DNA of 42,718 nucleotides from Alphaproteobacteria bacterium (GCA_030835985.1 JAURQT010000056.1:1-42718); one strand, 5' to 3'; positions 1 through 10,900 are shown, counted from the first letter of the stretch. Notes: generated from the sequence alone by a model not told the origin. Numbers and translations: made by a program.

Positions 1-126
1 CCTGGTTCGGGGCGCGAATCTGCATTGCGCGCCCTTCAGGCAATCGGCTTTACCGTGACCTCTATTCGGGATGTAACCCCAATTCCGCATAATGGTTGCC
101 GCCCAAGAAAGCGTCGCCGGGTATAG
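1..126 (+). CDS. rpsK: 30S ribosomal protein S11, C-terminal fragment (truncated by window edge)
   Basis: Frame 1 translation [41 protein letters not shown] is the conserved S11 C-terminus; located directly upstream of rpoA. Confidence 0.95.
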   Translation, partial: PGSGRESALRALQAIGFTVTSIRDVTPIPHNGCRPRKRRRV

Positions 127-217
127 TTTTTCGCGTTTAGTCGCGCTGGAAACCGGACAGGTATGTTGGGCCCTCGGCTCTATGACCTTATATGAATGAC
201 AAAAAGGATATTTGTCG

Positions 218-1234
218 ATGATTGAACGAAATTGGCAAGAATTGCAAAAGCCCGAGAAAATTTCTGTCACCACTTCAGAATATAACGAGCGGCAAGCGGT
301 TGTTTCGCTCGCGCCACTTGAGCGCGGCTTCGGGACAACATTGGGGAATGCGCTGCGGCGTATTCTGTTATCCTCTCTGCAAGGGGCAGCGGTGAAAGCG
401 ATCCAGATACAAGGGGTCGTGCATGAATTTTCCTCGGTTGCAGGTGTTCGTGAAGATGTCACTGACCTGGTGCTGAATGTAAAGGGCATTTCTGTTGCGA
501 TGTCTGTTGAAGGCGAGAAAAAACTGCGCCTGCAAGCAGAAGGCCCTGCGGTTGTAACCGCTGGCATGATTTCTGAAGCCGCTGGCGTTGAAATTATGAA
601 CCCTGATCATGTGCTGTGCCATGTGGATAAGGGCGGTTCACTGTCGATGGAATTGACCGTTGATTCTGGCAAGGGCTATGTACCGGCTGCCCAGAACCGT
701 GCAGAAGATGCCCCTATCGGCCTTATTCCGGTCGATGCGATTTACAGCCCTATTCGCCAGGTTGCCTATAAGGTTGAAAATGAGCGTGTTGGCCAGATTA
801 CCGATTTTGATAAATTATTGCTGACCATTGAAACAGATGGCTCTATCTCGCCAGAAGATGCGGTGGCCTATGCCGCCCGTATCCTGCAAGACCAGTTACA
901 GCCATTTATCAATTTTGACGAGCCGACTATCGAAGCCCCTGAACAGGGCGTCGACCCGTTCCCGTTCAACAGAAATCTGCTGCGTAAAGTGGATGAGCTG
1001 GAATTATCTGTGCGTTCTGCAAACTGCCTGAAAAATGATAATATTGTCTATATCGGGGATTTGGTGCAGAAAACAGAATCAGAGATGCTGCGTACCCCGA
1101 ATTTCGGGCGTAAATCTTTGAATGAGATTAAAGAGGTTTTAAAGATCATGAACCTCGAACTAGGCATGGACATTGAAAGCTGGCCACCAGAGAATATCGA
1201 GGATTTGGTCAAGCGCCTGGATGAGCCTTTTTAA
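218..1234 (+). CDS. rpoA: DNA-directed RNA polymerase subunit alpha
   Basis: RpoA N-terminal domain ([26 protein letters not shown]) and C-terminal domain ([18 protein letters not shown]); ATG at 218 preferred over the TTG at 212. Confidence 0.97.
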   Translation: MIERNWQELQKPEKISVTTSEYNERQAVVSLAPLERGFGTTLGNALRRILLSSLQGAAVKAIQIQGVVHEFSSVAGVREDVTDLVLNVKGISVAMSVEGEKKLRLQAEGPAVVTAGMISEAAGVEIMNPDHVLCHVDKGGSLSMELTVDSGKGYVPAAQNRAEDAPIGLIPVDAIYSPIRQVAYKVENERVGQITDFDKLLLTIETDGSISPEDAVAYAARILQDQLQPFINFDEPTIEAPEQGVDPFPFNRNLLRKVDELELSVRSANCLKNDNIVYIGDLVQKTESEMLRTPNFGRKSLNEIKEVLKIMNLELGMDIESWPPENIEDLVKRLDEPF

Positions 1235-1295
1235 TAGATAAACGTTAACCATAACGCGATGAAGGCCGCATTAGGCGGCATAAATGGAGACGAAC

Positions 1296-1733
1296 ATGCG
1301 GCATCGTACGGCTGGCAGAAAATTAAACAGAACGTCACAGCACAGAAATATGCTGTTTCGCAATATGGCACAGGCGCTTATCAAGCATGAGCAAATTGTC
1401 ACAACCCTGCCAAAGGCGAAGGAATTGCGCCCGGTAGTGGAAAAGCTGATTACCCTTGGCAAGCGCGGGGATTTGCACGCGCGCCGACTGGCCTATGCCC
1501 AGCTTCGTGATAACGCCATGACAACCAAGCTGTTTGATGTGCTTGGCACGCGCTATGCCGAACGCAAGGGCGGCTATACTCGCATCATGAAGGCCGGCTT
1601 TCGGTATGGCGATGCAGCCCCTATGGCGGTGATTGAGCTGGTTGACCGCGATGAAGAGGCACGTGGCCAGGATTCAGGGCCGGTTATCGTTAACGATAGC
1701 GAAGAAGGCGAAGCGGTCGCCGCAACTGCCTAA
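1296..1733 (+). CDS. rplQ: 50S ribosomal protein L17
   Basis: [60 protein letters not shown] is typical L17; follows rpoA; internal ATG at 1296 is the likely start. Confidence 0.97.
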   Translation: MRHRTAGRKLNRTSQHRNMLFRNMAQALIKHEQIVTTLPKAKELRPVVEKLITLGKRGDLHARRLAYAQLRDNAMTTKLFDVLGTRYAERKGGYTRIMKAGFRYGDAAPMAVIELVDRDEEARGQDSGPVIVNDSEEGEAVAATA

Positions 1734-1756
1734 CGCTTCGGCATAAGGAGCTATTA

Positions 1757-1790
1757 TAAAAAGGGGGGTGTTTTTACGCCCCTTTTTTTT
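1757..1790 (+). terminator. Rho-independent terminator after rplQ
   Basis: AAAAAGGGG...CCCCTTTTT stem followed by a T run (aaaaaggggggtgtttttacgcccctttttttt). Confidence 0.85.
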
Positions 1791-1859
1791 ACGACCTTTT
1801 ATATCTGTTTATTATTTTTGATGGTTGGTTCACCTGCCAATTACAGGCATGATAGCAAG

Positions 1860-3140
1860 ATGACAAGAGCTTCACTTTTTACCGCTTCCCCCCTGGCAGA
1901 AGCGATGCGCCCCAGGCGCTTGCAAGATGTGGTCGGCCAGGTTGAGCTGACCGCACAATTATCCCGGCGCATGAACGCCACTGGCTCGTTCGTCCTATGG
2001 GGGCCGCCCGGGACAGGAAAAACCACCATTGCCCGTATAATGGGGGAGGAGGCTGGACAGAGATTTCGCCCGATTTCTGCAGTATTTGACGGGGTGGCAG
2101 AATTGCGGCGCATCTTTGCTGATGCGCGCCCCCTGTTTGAGGCAGGTCAGGCGACCCTGTTATTTGTGGATGAAATCCATCGCTTTAACAAAGCCCAGCA
2201 AGATGCCCTGCTGCCCGCGGTTGAAGAAGGGATGATACGGCTTATCGGGGCAACAACTGAAAACCCGTCCTTTTCGCTAAACTCTGCCTTGTTATCACGG
2301 GTACAGGTTCTGGTGCTGAACGCGCTGGATGCAACAGCGCTTGACCAGCTGATAGCGCGCGCCGAAGCCCATATAGGCCAGCCCCTGCCGCTGGAAGAGG
2401 GGGCGCGTGGGGCACTGATAGCTATGGCAGATGGAGATGGGCGCTATCTGATTAATTTGATGGAGACCATATTAGAGCTTTGGCAGGATGGCCAGCCGCC
2501 GCTGGATACACAAGGGCTTGGCCAGCTTTTATCCAAACGGGCGCTAAATTATGACCGGGCAGGCGATGAGCATTATAATCTTATCTCGGCTTTACATAAA
2601 TCGCTACGCGCTTCTGATTGTGATGCCGGCCTTTACTGGCTGGCACGCATGATGCTGGCAGGCGAAGACCCCTATTATATTTTAAGGCGACTAACGCGCT
2701 TTGCCTCCGAAGATATTGGCCTTGCCGCCCCCGAAGCGGTGGGAAAAGCTATCTCCGCCTGGCAATCCTATGAAAGGCTGGGCAGCCCTGAAGGCGACCT
2801 GGCGATAGCAGAGCTGGTTATTTTTCTGGCCACCGCCCCGAAATCCAATGCGGCCTATTCAGCCTGGAAACAGGCGATGAAAACGGCCAGAGAGGCAGGC
2901 CATCACCCCCCGCCCAAACATATCCTGAATGCCCCAACGCAATTGATGAAAGAGCTGGATTATGGCAAGGGCTATGTCTATGACCATGACACAGAAGAGG
3001 GGTTTTCTGCCCAGAATTGTTTTCCCGATAATCTGGCACGTATTGCCTACTACCAGCCTGCCCCGCGCGGGTTTGAGCGAGAGATAAAAAAACGTCTGGA
3101 TTACTGGCAACGCTTGCGTGAGGCAAAAAAGAGCGAATAA
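1860..3140 (+). CDS. rarA: Replication-associated recombination protein A (AAA+ ATPase, RarA/MgsA)
   Basis: LADAMRPRRLQDVVGQ-like start, Walker A LWGPPGTGKTT, LFVDEIHRFNKAQQDALLPAVEEG, IGATTENPSFSLNSALLSR; ORF open from 1818, ATG at 1860 chosen. Confidence 0.93.
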   Translation: MTRASLFTASPLAEAMRPRRLQDVVGQVELTAQLSRRMNATGSFVLWGPPGTGKTTIARIMGEEAGQRFRPISAVFDGVAELRRIFADARPLFEAGQATLLFVDEIHRFNKAQQDALLPAVEEGMIRLIGATTENPSFSLNSALLSRVQVLVLNALDATALDQLIARAEAHIGQPLPLEEGARGALIAMADGDGRYLINLMETILELWQDGQPPLDTQGLGQLLSKRALNYDRAGDEHYNLISALHKSLRASDCDAGLYWLARMMLAGEDPYYILRRLTRFASEDIGLAAPEAVGKAISAWQSYERLGSPEGDLAIAELVIFLATAPKSNAAYSAWKQAMKTAREAGHHPPPKHILNAPTQLMKELDYGKGYVYDHDTEEGFSAQNCFPDNLARIAYYQPAPRGFEREIKKRLDYWQRLREAKKSE

Positions 3141-4066
3141 TGATGCGAATTTATGACTGTTTTGTCGGGATTGACTGGTCAGGTGCGCGTGGCCCCTATC
3201 AGCCGGGTCTGGCCGTTTTTATGGCAGAGGCTGGCAAGAAAGCCCCGCAACGTATCCAGCCGCCAGATGGGAAATATTGGAGCCGCAAGGCGATTATCGA
3301 CTGGCTGGAAGCTGTATCAGCAAAAAGGCGTGTTCTGGCCGGCATCGATTTTGCCTTTGCCTATCCTGTTTATGATGACAGGGGCGGGAATAGCAGGGGC
3401 GGGAATAGCAGGGGCGAGGATAGAAGGGGCGTGCGATGCGGCTATTTTCCTGATTATGCCGATGCCCCGCAAGATGGGCCTGGCTTGTGGCAATTCATTG
3501 AAGAAATCAATAAAGAAGCGCCGCATCTTTATGGCGGGGCGATTTGGGATCACCCTGAATTAGGGGCCTATTATAATGCGCCTGCTGGTCGGCGCGGCGC
3601 GAAATTTACCTCTCGGCGCCGGCAAACAGAACAGGCCGCACGGGCGGTAAAATCCCCCAGCCCGACCTTTAATTGCGTCGGCCCTGCCGGGGTCGGGACA
3701 GGCTCTCTTTCCGGGATGCGCCTGTTGCATCATTTTCAACCACGCGCGGAAATCTGGCCGTTTGGGAATTGCCGGACAGGGGATAAAAACCTTACCTTGG
3801 TGGAAATTTTCCCCAGCTATTATTTTGCCCTGGCTGGCATAAAAGCGGTGCGCGGCCAACATGGCCAGCTATCGGTGTTAAATACTGCGCTGGCCTATTT
3901 TGGCTCTGAGGGGCTGGCAGATGATTTTCATGCCGCAGGCCCTGATTTTGACGAGGCAGATGCCGCCATTTCTGCGGCGGCTTTGCGCGCACTGGCAGGC
4001 AAGCCAGATATCTGGTCGCCTGGCGGGGCAAGCAAATGTGAAGGCTGGATATTTGGGGTAAAATAG
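3140..4066 (+). CDS. DUF429-like protein of unknown function
   Basis: N-terminal FVGIDWSGARGP (DUF429-like IDwsg motif); overlaps the rarA stop. Confidence 0.6.
   Translation: MMRIYDCFVGIDWSGARGPYQPGLAVFMAEAGKKAPQRIQPPDGKYWSRKAIIDWLEAVSAKRRVLAGIDFAFAYPVYDDRGGNSRGGNSRGEDRRGVRCGYFPDYADAPQDGPGLWQFIEEINKEAPHLYGGAIWDHPELGAYYNAPAGRRGAKFTSRRRQTEQAARAVKSPSPTFNCVGPAGVGTGSLSGMRLLHHFQPRAEIWPFGNCRTGDKNLTLVEIFPSYYFALAGIKAVRGQHGQLSVLNTALAYFGSEGLADDFHAAGPDFDEADAAISAAALRALAGKPDIWSPGGASKCEGWIFGVK
3381..3425 (+). repeat. In-frame 15-bp tandem repeat, three copies (two perfect plus one diverged)
   Basis: ggggcgggaatagca / ggggcgggaatagca / ggggcgaggatagaa, encoding RGGNSRGGNSRGEDR. Confidence 0.95.
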
Positions 4067-4081
4067 GCTAGGAATTTAGCC

Positions 4082-4471
4082 ATGTTAGGCATATTTTTAT
4101 CAGTTGGCGCAGGCGGTGCATTAGGGGCAATGGCACGCTATGGTGTGGCTGTCTGGATGATTGGCCGCTTTGGCCAGGCGGGCTGGATGGCAACGCTGGC
4201 CGTCAATATGGCCGGGTGTTTCCTGATGGGTATATTCGCAGCTTTGCTGGCCTCTTCGGTTTACATATCCGAGCCCCTAAAGGGTTTTCTGGCTATCGGC
4301 TTTTTAGGCGGTCTGACCACTTTTTCCAGCTTTACACTGGATGGATATGGCTTTTGGATGCGCAGCGATATAATAGGGGCAGCCGGATATATTGGCGCAT
4401 CTGTTGTTGTGTGTGTTGTCAGCTTTGCCATTGGCTACGGGTTGGTGCGCGCTGTTTTGGGGGCGGGATGA
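4082..4471 (+). CDS. crcB: Fluoride efflux transporter CrcB/FluC
   Basis: GGALGAMARYGV, NMAGCFLMG, GFLGGLTTFSSFTLD motifs; 129 aa. Confidence 0.94.
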   Translation: MLGIFLSVGAGGALGAMARYGVAVWMIGRFGQAGWMATLAVNMAGCFLMGIFAALLASSVYISEPLKGFLAIGFLGGLTTFSSFTLDGYGFWMRSDIIGAAGYIGASVVVCVVSFAIGYGLVRAVLGAG

Positions 4472-5448
4472 AAGAATTTACCGTCACAAAAGAAGAGGCA
4501 GGTATGCGCATGGACAGGTATCTGCGCCATATTGCCGGGCATATCGGCCAGGGGATTATTGAAAAAGCCCTTCGTGGCGGACAAATACGTGTGGATAGCC
4601 AGAAAGTAAAATCTGCCTACCGTGTGGAAGCAGGTCAAATGGTCGCCATCGCCCCCTATTTTCTGGAACAGGCCGAAAAAAAGCCGAAACCGGATAGGCA
4701 TGAGGCTAAAAAACCGGCGATAGATGCCAGCTTTGCTGCCCGGCAGATTGACGAAATGACACTTGCCCGGACACCGCTCTGGCGGATATTGAACAAGCCG
4801 TCGGGGCTGGCGGTGCAGGGCGGAACAGGAACGCTGAAACATATTGATGGATTTCTTTGTTCCGGCTTTCCGGGCCGCGATTACAAGCTGGTGCATCGTA
4901 TTGATAAAGATACCTCCGGCTTGTTGCTGATAGCAGAGGGTGCGCAATCTGCCCGTACCCTGACCGCCGGTTTTAAAGAGCATCGTATTAAAAAATATTA
5001 TCTGGCAATTGTGGTGGGCAAGCCGCCTGCCTCTGGTGTTATCTCTGCCAGCTTGCAGAAATCAGGTGGCAAGGGGTTTGAGAAAATGGTGGTCGATGAA
5101 GAAAGCGGCCAACAGGCTGTCACTGATTTTATGTGCCTGGATACTGCCGGAATTGTCAGCCTGGTCGGCTTTAGCCCGCGTACCGGGCGCACCCACCAGC
5201 TGCGTGCTCATGCCGCCCATATCGGCACCCCTATATTGGGGGATGGTAAATATGGCGGGGCGGCCGCGCATATTGGCGGGTTCGATAAGAAACTGCACTT
5301 GCATGCCTGGGGGCTGAAACTGCCAGAGGGCAGAGAGATTTTTGCCCCTTTGCCAGATCATTTTACCCAATCGGTCAAATTTGCAGGTCTGTCATTGCCA
5401 GGGGCGGAGGATTTTCCCTTATTCGGGTTCCAGGGCATAGCGCGTTAA
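4468..5448 (+). CDS. rluC: RluA/RluC-family pseudouridine synthase with S4 domain
   Basis: N-terminal S4-like segment MRMDRYLR..GQGIIEKALRGGQIRVD; catalytic LVHRIDKDTSGLLLIA; GRTHQLRAHAAHIGTPILGDGKYG; ATGA overlap with crcB stop. Confidence 0.9.
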   Translation: MKEFTVTKEEAGMRMDRYLRHIAGHIGQGIIEKALRGGQIRVDSQKVKSAYRVEAGQMVAIAPYFLEQAEKKPKPDRHEAKKPAIDASFAARQIDEMTLARTPLWRILNKPSGLAVQGGTGTLKHIDGFLCSGFPGRDYKLVHRIDKDTSGLLLIAEGAQSARTLTAGFKEHRIKKYYLAIVVGKPPASGVISASLQKSGGKGFEKMVVDEESGQQAVTDFMCLDTAGIVSLVGFSPRTGRTHQLRAHAAHIGTPILGDGKYGGAAAHIGGFDKKLHLHAWGLKLPEGREIFAPLPDHFTQSVKFAGLSLPGAEDFPLFGFQGIAR

Positions 5449-5479
5449 ATAATCAGGTAATTGAAAGAAGGTTTGAGAT

Positions 5480-6169
5480 ATGGAAACGCCCTTGCGACTG
5501 GTTTTATTCGATTTTGACGGTACGCTATGCGATAGCGCCGCCACCATTATCGGCATTATGCAGCACGCCTGTCAGGCTTGCGAATTGCCAATACCCGATG
5601 CCCGTAAAATTCGCGGCAATATCGGCCATGGTATCGGCCATTCTGCGCTGAATTACGTAGATGGGGATGCCAAAAAGGCCGCTGCGCTGGCGGATATGTA
5701 TCGCACCCTGTCCAGAGACGAATATCTGGGCGGTAATCCGCCCCTTGACCCGCTATTTGACGGGGCGACATCGGTGTTGCAAAGCCTGTCCGCCCGCGGC
5801 TATTTAACCGGAATTGTCACCAATAAAAGCCGAACCGGCCTGAAAAGCCTGATAGAGCGTCATGGGCTGGACAGGCTGTTGGATATTTCCTTGACCGCAG
5901 ATGATTGCCCTGTGAAACCCGCCCCTGATATGGCCATGGCCGCAATGGACAGGCTGGGGGTGGATAAGGCCAACACCCTGCTGGTAGGCGATACAGAAAT
6001 TGATGCCGGATGTGCCGCAAATGCCGGCATTGGCTTTGTTGGCGTATCATGGGGCTATCACCGCCCGGATGTTTTGCGTGAATGCGGCGCTCTGACCATC
6101 TTGCAGGATTTCGATAGCCTGCCAGATATTGTGGATGGCCATTTTGCCGCTCTGTCCGGACAAGAGTGA
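5480..6169 (+). CDS. HAD-superfamily hydrolase (phosphoglycolate-phosphatase-like)
   Basis: LVLFDFDGTLCDS motif I, GIVTNKS motif II, LLVGDTEIDAGCAANAG motif III/IV. Confidence 0.88.
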   Translation: METPLRLVLFDFDGTLCDSAATIIGIMQHACQACELPIPDARKIRGNIGHGIGHSALNYVDGDAKKAAALADMYRTLSRDEYLGGNPPLDPLFDGATSVLQSLSARGYLTGIVTNKSRTGLKSLIERHGLDRLLDISLTADDCPVKPAPDMAMAAMDRLGVDKANTLLVGDTEIDAGCAANAGIGFVGVSWGYHRPDVLRECGALTILQDFDSLPDIVDGHFAALSGQE

Positions 6170-6174
6170 GGCTG

Positions 6175-6867
6175 ATGAAGCGTTTCTATAAAGAAGTCAC
6201 CATAGATAACCTGCCAAAAGGCTTTGGCGTGGCCCTTGATGGCAGGGCGTTGCGCAGCCCGGCCAAAACAATTTTGCATCTGCCTTCCCGGGAATTGGCC
6301 GAAGCGGTGCGCCGCGAATGGGCAGAGGCAGGCGAGGAAATACAGCCTGAAAATATGCCGTTTTTTTCCATGGCGGTTACCGTTATTGACCGTGTGATGA
6401 CCCAGGCTGAAACCTTGCGTGCCGAGCTATGTGATTATGCTGGCAATGATGTGCTATTTTATCGGGCAGGGACAGAAGATGCCGGCCTTGATGCAGAGCA
6501 AAAAAAATACTGGTCGCCCTGGTGTGACTGGATGGGGCAGAAATTTAACCTGGAAATCCGTACCACCACAGGTCTGATGCCGATAGATCAGCCCGATGCA
6601 TTGCCTGCCAGGGTGGCCAGCTATCTATCGCCTTTATCTGACTGGTATCTGGGCAGTTTATATCGGGCGGTGACACTTTCCGGCTCTTTTGCGCTGGGGC
6701 TGGCATTTAGCGAAGGCGAAATGGATGCTGGCAAACTATTCCAGATTGCCTTTCTTGAAGAGCTCCATCAAAATAAAACATGGGGGCTGGATAGCGAAGC
6801 CGAGGCACGCCAGAAGCGCATTGAGCAGGAATTACAGGATTTGGAACGGTTTCTTGGAATGTTATAA
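6175..6867 (+). CDS. ATP12-family chaperone (F1-ATPase assembly)
   Basis: [10 protein letters not shown]...[56 protein letters not shown] is typical of alphaproteobacterial ATP12; GTG at 6166 is an alternative start. Confidence 0.9.
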   Translation: MKRFYKEVTIDNLPKGFGVALDGRALRSPAKTILHLPSRELAEAVRREWAEAGEEIQPENMPFFSMAVTVIDRVMTQAETLRAELCDYAGNDVLFYRAGTEDAGLDAEQKKYWSPWCDWMGQKFNLEIRTTTGLMPIDQPDALPARVASYLSPLSDWYLGSLYRAVTLSGSFALGLAFSEGEMDAGKLFQIAFLEELHQNKTWGLDSEAEARQKRIEQELQDLERFLGML

Positions 6868-6907
6868 ACATGGCAAGAAGCAGATAAGCAGGGAGAAAAA
6901 CAGGCAG

Positions 6908-8440
6908 ATGAAACCGGTACTTGAAGAGCTGGAGAGGCGGCGCGAGGGTGCCCGCAAGGGCGGCGGCGATGCGCGTATTGCCAAACAGCATGAAAAGCAT
7001 AAATTAACCGCCAGAGAGCGCCTGCTTGTCCTGCTGGATGAAGGCTCATTCGAAGAATGGGATATGTTTGTTGAACATCGCTGTAATGATTTCGGGATGG
7101 AAGAAAACAAAGTCCCGGGCGATGGCGTGATTACAGGCTTTGGCCACATTTCCGGCCGCCCTGTTTTTGTCTATAGCCAGGATTTCACGGTTCTGGGTGG
7201 CTCGCTATCCGAAACCCATGCTGCGAAAATCTGTAAAATTATGGATCAGGCCATTAAGGTGGGCGTGCCGGTCATTGGGCTGAATGATTCAGGCGGGGCG
7301 CGTATCCAGGAAGGCGTTGCCTCGCTCGGGGGCTATGCAGAAGTGTTCCAGCGGAATGTTCTGGCCTCGGGTGTCGTGCCGCAAATCTCGCTGGTGATGG
7401 GCCCTTGTGCGGGCGGGGCGGTATATTCGCCTGCCATTACTGATTTCATTTTCATGGTTGAAGGCTCGTCCTATATGTTTGTGACCGGGCCGGATGTGGT
7501 AAAAACAGTTACCCATGAAGAGTTGACAGCAGAGGAATTGGGCGGCGCCAGCCAGCATACCAAAACATCGGGGGTAGCACATGGCGCTTTTGCCAATGAT
7601 CTGGATATGCTGATGCAGACCAGGCGGCTGTTCAGCTTCCTGCCGCTTTCCAACCGCGAAGCCCCGCCCGAGCTGTTCTGTACAGATACAGCCGATAGAG
7701 CCTCGCCTGTGCTGGATAATATTATCCCGGATAATCCGAATATGCCCTATGATATGCGCACCGTGATTGCCGAGATAGTTGATGAGCAGGATTTCTTTGA
7801 AATTCACAAGGATTTTGCGGCCAATATCCTGTGCTGTCTGGCACGTATGGATGGGCAAACCGTTGGTATTGTCGCTAATCAGCCGATGGTTCTGGCGGGA
7901 TGTCTGGATATCAATGCCTCGCGCAAGGCCGCCCGTTTTGTGCGTTTTTGCGATGCCTTTAATATTCCGCTTATCACGCTGGTAGATGTGCCGGGCTTTA
8001 TGCCGGGCATGGCACAGGAAGCCGGCGGGATTATTAATCACGGGGCAAAATTACTATTTGCCTATGCCGAAGCCACCGTGCCGAAAATCACCCTGATTAC
8101 CCGAAAAGCCTATGGCGGGGCGTATGATGTGATGGCCTCAAAGCATCTGCGCGGGGATGTTAATTATGCCTGGCCTTCTGCCGAAATTGCTGTCATGGGG
8201 CCGGAAGGGGCGGCGCGTATTATTTTTCGCGAAGCCGCCAAAGACCCGGAATTGCTGAAAAAGGCAACCGATGATTATCGTGAAAAATTTGCCAACCCCT
8301 TTGTGGCAGCCAGCCGCGGGTATCTGGATGATATTATCATGCCGCGCAACAGCCGCCGGCGCATTATTCGCGCCCTGCATATGCTGAAAGATAAAGAGCT
8401 AAGTAACCCGCCGCGCAAGCATGATAATTTGCCGCTTTAA
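6908..8440 (+). CDS. pccB: Propionyl-CoA carboxylase beta chain (acyl-CoA carboxyltransferase)
   Basis: Carboxyltransferase motifs [45 protein letters not shown]; paired with biotin carboxylase downstream. Confidence 0.93.
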   Translation: MKPVLEELERRREGARKGGGDARIAKQHEKHKLTARERLLVLLDEGSFEEWDMFVEHRCNDFGMEENKVPGDGVITGFGHISGRPVFVYSQDFTVLGGSLSETHAAKICKIMDQAIKVGVPVIGLNDSGGARIQEGVASLGGYAEVFQRNVLASGVVPQISLVMGPCAGGAVYSPAITDFIFMVEGSSYMFVTGPDVVKTVTHEELTAEELGGASQHTKTSGVAHGAFANDLDMLMQTRRLFSFLPLSNREAPPELFCTDTADRASPVLDNIIPDNPNMPYDMRTVIAEIVDEQDFFEIHKDFAANILCCLARMDGQTVGIVANQPMVLAGCLDINASRKAARFVRFCDAFNIPLITLVDVPGFMPGMAQEAGGIINHGAKLLFAYAEATVPKITLITRKAYGGAYDVMASKHLRGDVNYAWPSAEIAVMGPEGAARIIFREAAKDPELLKKATDDYREKFANPFVAASRGYLDDIIMPRNSRRRIIRALHMLKDKELSNPPRKHDNLPL

Positions 8441-8467
8441 CCCTGTTTTATATGTATTGGAATAGAT

Positions 8468-10471
8468 ATGTTTAAAAAAATTCTTATTGCAAATCGGGGT
8501 GAAATTGCTTGCCGGATTATGGCAACAGCCCAAAAGATGAAGATTAAAACCGTTGCGGTATATTCAGATGCCGATGCCAATGCCCCGCACGTTCAAATGG
8601 CAGATGAGGCGATACATATCGGAGCGGCCCCGTCAAAGGAAAGCTATTTGCTGGGCGATGTGATTATTCAGGCCGCGCTGGATAGCGGGGCAGAGGCTAT
8701 CCATCCCGGCTATGGTTTTTTGTCTGAAAATGCCGGCTTTGTCGAGGCGGTTAAAAAGGCCGGACTTACCTTTATTGGCCCGGATGTGCGCGCTATCTCT
8801 GTGATGGGCGATAAGATTGAATCCAAGGCACTGGCCGGTTCTGCGGGCGTCTCTTGCGTGCCGGGTACAGACGGGGCGGTCAGCGATGTTGCCGCAGCGG
8901 TGAAGGCAGCGGCGGCTATCGGCTATCCGGTGATGGTAAAGGCCTCTGCTGGCGGCGGCGGCAAGGGTATGCGCGTGGTGCAAAGCGAGGCAGAATTGCC
9001 AGAAGCGATGCGCGCTGCCATGACCGAAGCGGCCAATGCCTTTGGCGATGATAGGGTGTTTATTGAAAAATTTGTTGTCTCGCCGCGCCATATTGAAATC
9101 CAGGTTCTGGGCGATACACATGGCCATATTGTCTATCTGGGCGAGCGGGAATGTTCGGTTCAGCGCCGCCATCAAAAAGTTATCGAGGAAGCCCCTTCCA
9201 GCTTTATCAGCGAGGCCACCCGCAAAGCGATGGGCGAGCAGGCGGTCGAGCTGGCAAAAGCGGTTGATTATGTCTCTGCCGGGACTGTGGAATTTATTGT
9301 CGGGGCAGAACAGGATTTCTATTTTCTGGAAATGAACACCAGGTTGCAAGTAGAGCATCCCGTTACCGAACAGGTATATGGGCTGGATCTGGTTGAACAG
9401 ATGATCCGTATTGCCGCTGGCGAGGCGTTGACCCTGAAACAGGCCGATATTACGGCCAAAGGCTGGTCGATAGAAGCCCGTCTTTATGCAGAGGATTCTG
9501 CCAGAGGGTTTTTGCCTTCTACCGGCCAGCTATTGCGCTATAGCGAGCCGCAAGGCAAGGGTATCCGCGCTGATTCAGGGGTGTGTGAGGGCGGCATGAT
9601 TTCCATGTTCTATGACCCGATGATCGCCAAGCTGATAGCCAGTGCGCCCACCAGAGCCGAAGCCATAGATAGTCTGCGCCTGGCCCTTGATCATTATCAA
9701 ATTGCAGGGGTTGCCACCAACCGGCAATTTTTATCCGCTATTCTGGATGATACCGATTTCCGCGCCGGTAATATCACCACCGGCTTTATTGCGGAAAAGT
9801 ATGGCGATGCCTTTGCCCCTTTTGTGCCAGCAGCAGAGGCAGCAGAAAAGCTGATGGCACTGGCAGCTGCCTTTCACGGGCGCGCCCAGAGACGCGTGCA
9901 CGAAGAAGGCCATGCTGATAGCGAGTTTGTTCTGTTGTGCCGTAGCGGCGATGAGGGGGATTTACCGGTTACGGCCAGCTGGTGCGCCGGGATAGAGGGC
10001 GATGAGGTCACTATCAACAAAAATACCTATCATCTGACAGGTACGCTGGATCAGCCCCTGCATCGTTCCGGCATTCTGTTTGATGGCACCATAAATGAAC
10101 AGCCCACCGCCATCCAGATTGTCCCGGAAAATCACTGTTATCATATTTCCTGCGGGGCAGACAGCCTGAGGGTTGAGATTTATCCTGCCCGTGCAGCAGA
10201 TTTGCTGGCCTATATGCCGCCCCCGCAATCAGGGGCTGGCCAGGACAAGGTATGCGCGCCCATGCCCGGCTTGCTGACCCGTTTGATGGTGGAAGTGGGC
10301 GATGTGATAGAGGCAGGCCAGAATGTAGCGGTGATAGAAGCGATGAAGATGGAAAATACGCTGGCCGCCCAAATCAGGGGGACAGTGTTGGAGATATCGG
10401 CAAATGTGGGCGATAATCTGAATGTCGATGATGTTATCCTGACGCTAACGCCCGAGGGTGGGGAGGTATAG
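8468..10471 (+). CDS. pccA: Propionyl/acetyl-CoA carboxylase alpha chain (biotin carboxylase + BCCP)
   Basis: MFKKILIANRGEIACRIM, GGGGKGMRVV, EMNTRLQVEHPVTE, C-terminal biotinyl motif VIEAMKMENTL. Confidence 0.94.
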   Translation: MFKKILIANRGEIACRIMATAQKMKIKTVAVYSDADANAPHVQMADEAIHIGAAPSKESYLLGDVIIQAALDSGAEAIHPGYGFLSENAGFVEAVKKAGLTFIGPDVRAISVMGDKIESKALAGSAGVSCVPGTDGAVSDVAAAVKAAAAIGYPVMVKASAGGGGKGMRVVQSEAELPEAMRAAMTEAANAFGDDRVFIEKFVVSPRHIEIQVLGDTHGHIVYLGERECSVQRRHQKVIEEAPSSFISEATRKAMGEQAVELAKAVDYVSAGTVEFIVGAEQDFYFLEMNTRLQVEHPVTEQVYGLDLVEQMIRIAAGEALTLKQADITAKGWSIEARLYAEDSARGFLPSTGQLLRYSEPQGKGIRADSGVCEGGMISMFYDPMIAKLIASAPTRAEAIDSLRLALDHYQIAGVATNRQFLSAILDDTDFRAGNITTGFIAEKYGDAFAPFVPAAEAAEKLMALAAAFHGRAQRRVHEEGHADSEFVLLCRSGDEGDLPVTASWCAGIEGDEVTINKNTYHLTGTLDQPLHRSGILFDGTINEQPTAIQIVPENHCYHISCGADSLRVEIYPARAADLLAYMPPPQSGAGQDKVCAPMPGLLTRLMVEVGDVIEAGQNVAVIEAMKMENTLAAQIRGTVLEISANVGDNLNVDDVILTLTPEGGEV

Positions 10472-10474
10472 CAG

Positions 10475-10900
10475 GTGGCCAGCCCGGCTTTGCGTAAACT
10501 GCTGGCCTTGCTGGCAATACCGGGCAAGCTGGAACTGGGCCCGCATAGTACCGCCCTGCTGGACGAGCTGGTACTGGCCGCACGTGCCGGCCATCATCTA
10601 TCGGTGATTATTCTGGCCGCCGCGCTGGTGGATATCATTGCCCATGAAGGGGCAGAGTTGGATTTCAGCGATAGCAGCTTTGATGATGCGCCAGACCAGG
10701 GCTATGGTGTGTCCATGTTGCGGGCAGGCGAGCGACGCGCACTTGACCGGCTTCGGGCGATGCGAAACCGTATCCTGCATTATCAGGGGATGGGTGAGGG
10801 GTTTGGCACGCAGGCGGCAGATAAAAGCTACCTGGCAGACCAGGCAGAAGCCGCCATCACCGCCCTCCTGCCGCTGCTGGAACTACAAGAAAGCTATTAG
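10475..10900 (+). CDS. Hypothetical helical protein with a HEPN-like RNxxxH motif
   Basis: GTG start 3 nt after the pccA stop with upstream ggggagg; 141 aa; MRNRILHY at codons 96-103; family assignment tentative. Confidence 0.65.
   Translation: MASPALRKLLALLAIPGKLELGPHSTALLDELVLAARAGHHLSVIILAAALVDIIAHEGAELDFSDSSFDDAPDQGYGVSMLRAGERRALDRLRAMRNRILHYQGMGEGFGTQAADKSYLADQAEAAITALLPLLELQESY

Noticed and set aside
4067-4081. Fluoride riboswitch upstream of crcB
   Set aside because: Only 15 nt separate crcB from the previous gene; no space for the aptamer and no motif seen
7289-8041. 250-aa minus-strand ORF opposite pccB
   Set aside because: Fully antisense to a strongly supported carboxyltransferase gene; composition mirrors the sense codon bias; no family recognised
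8633-9358. 241-aa minus-strand ORF opposite pccA
   Set aside because: Antisense to the biotin carboxylase domain; not protein-like
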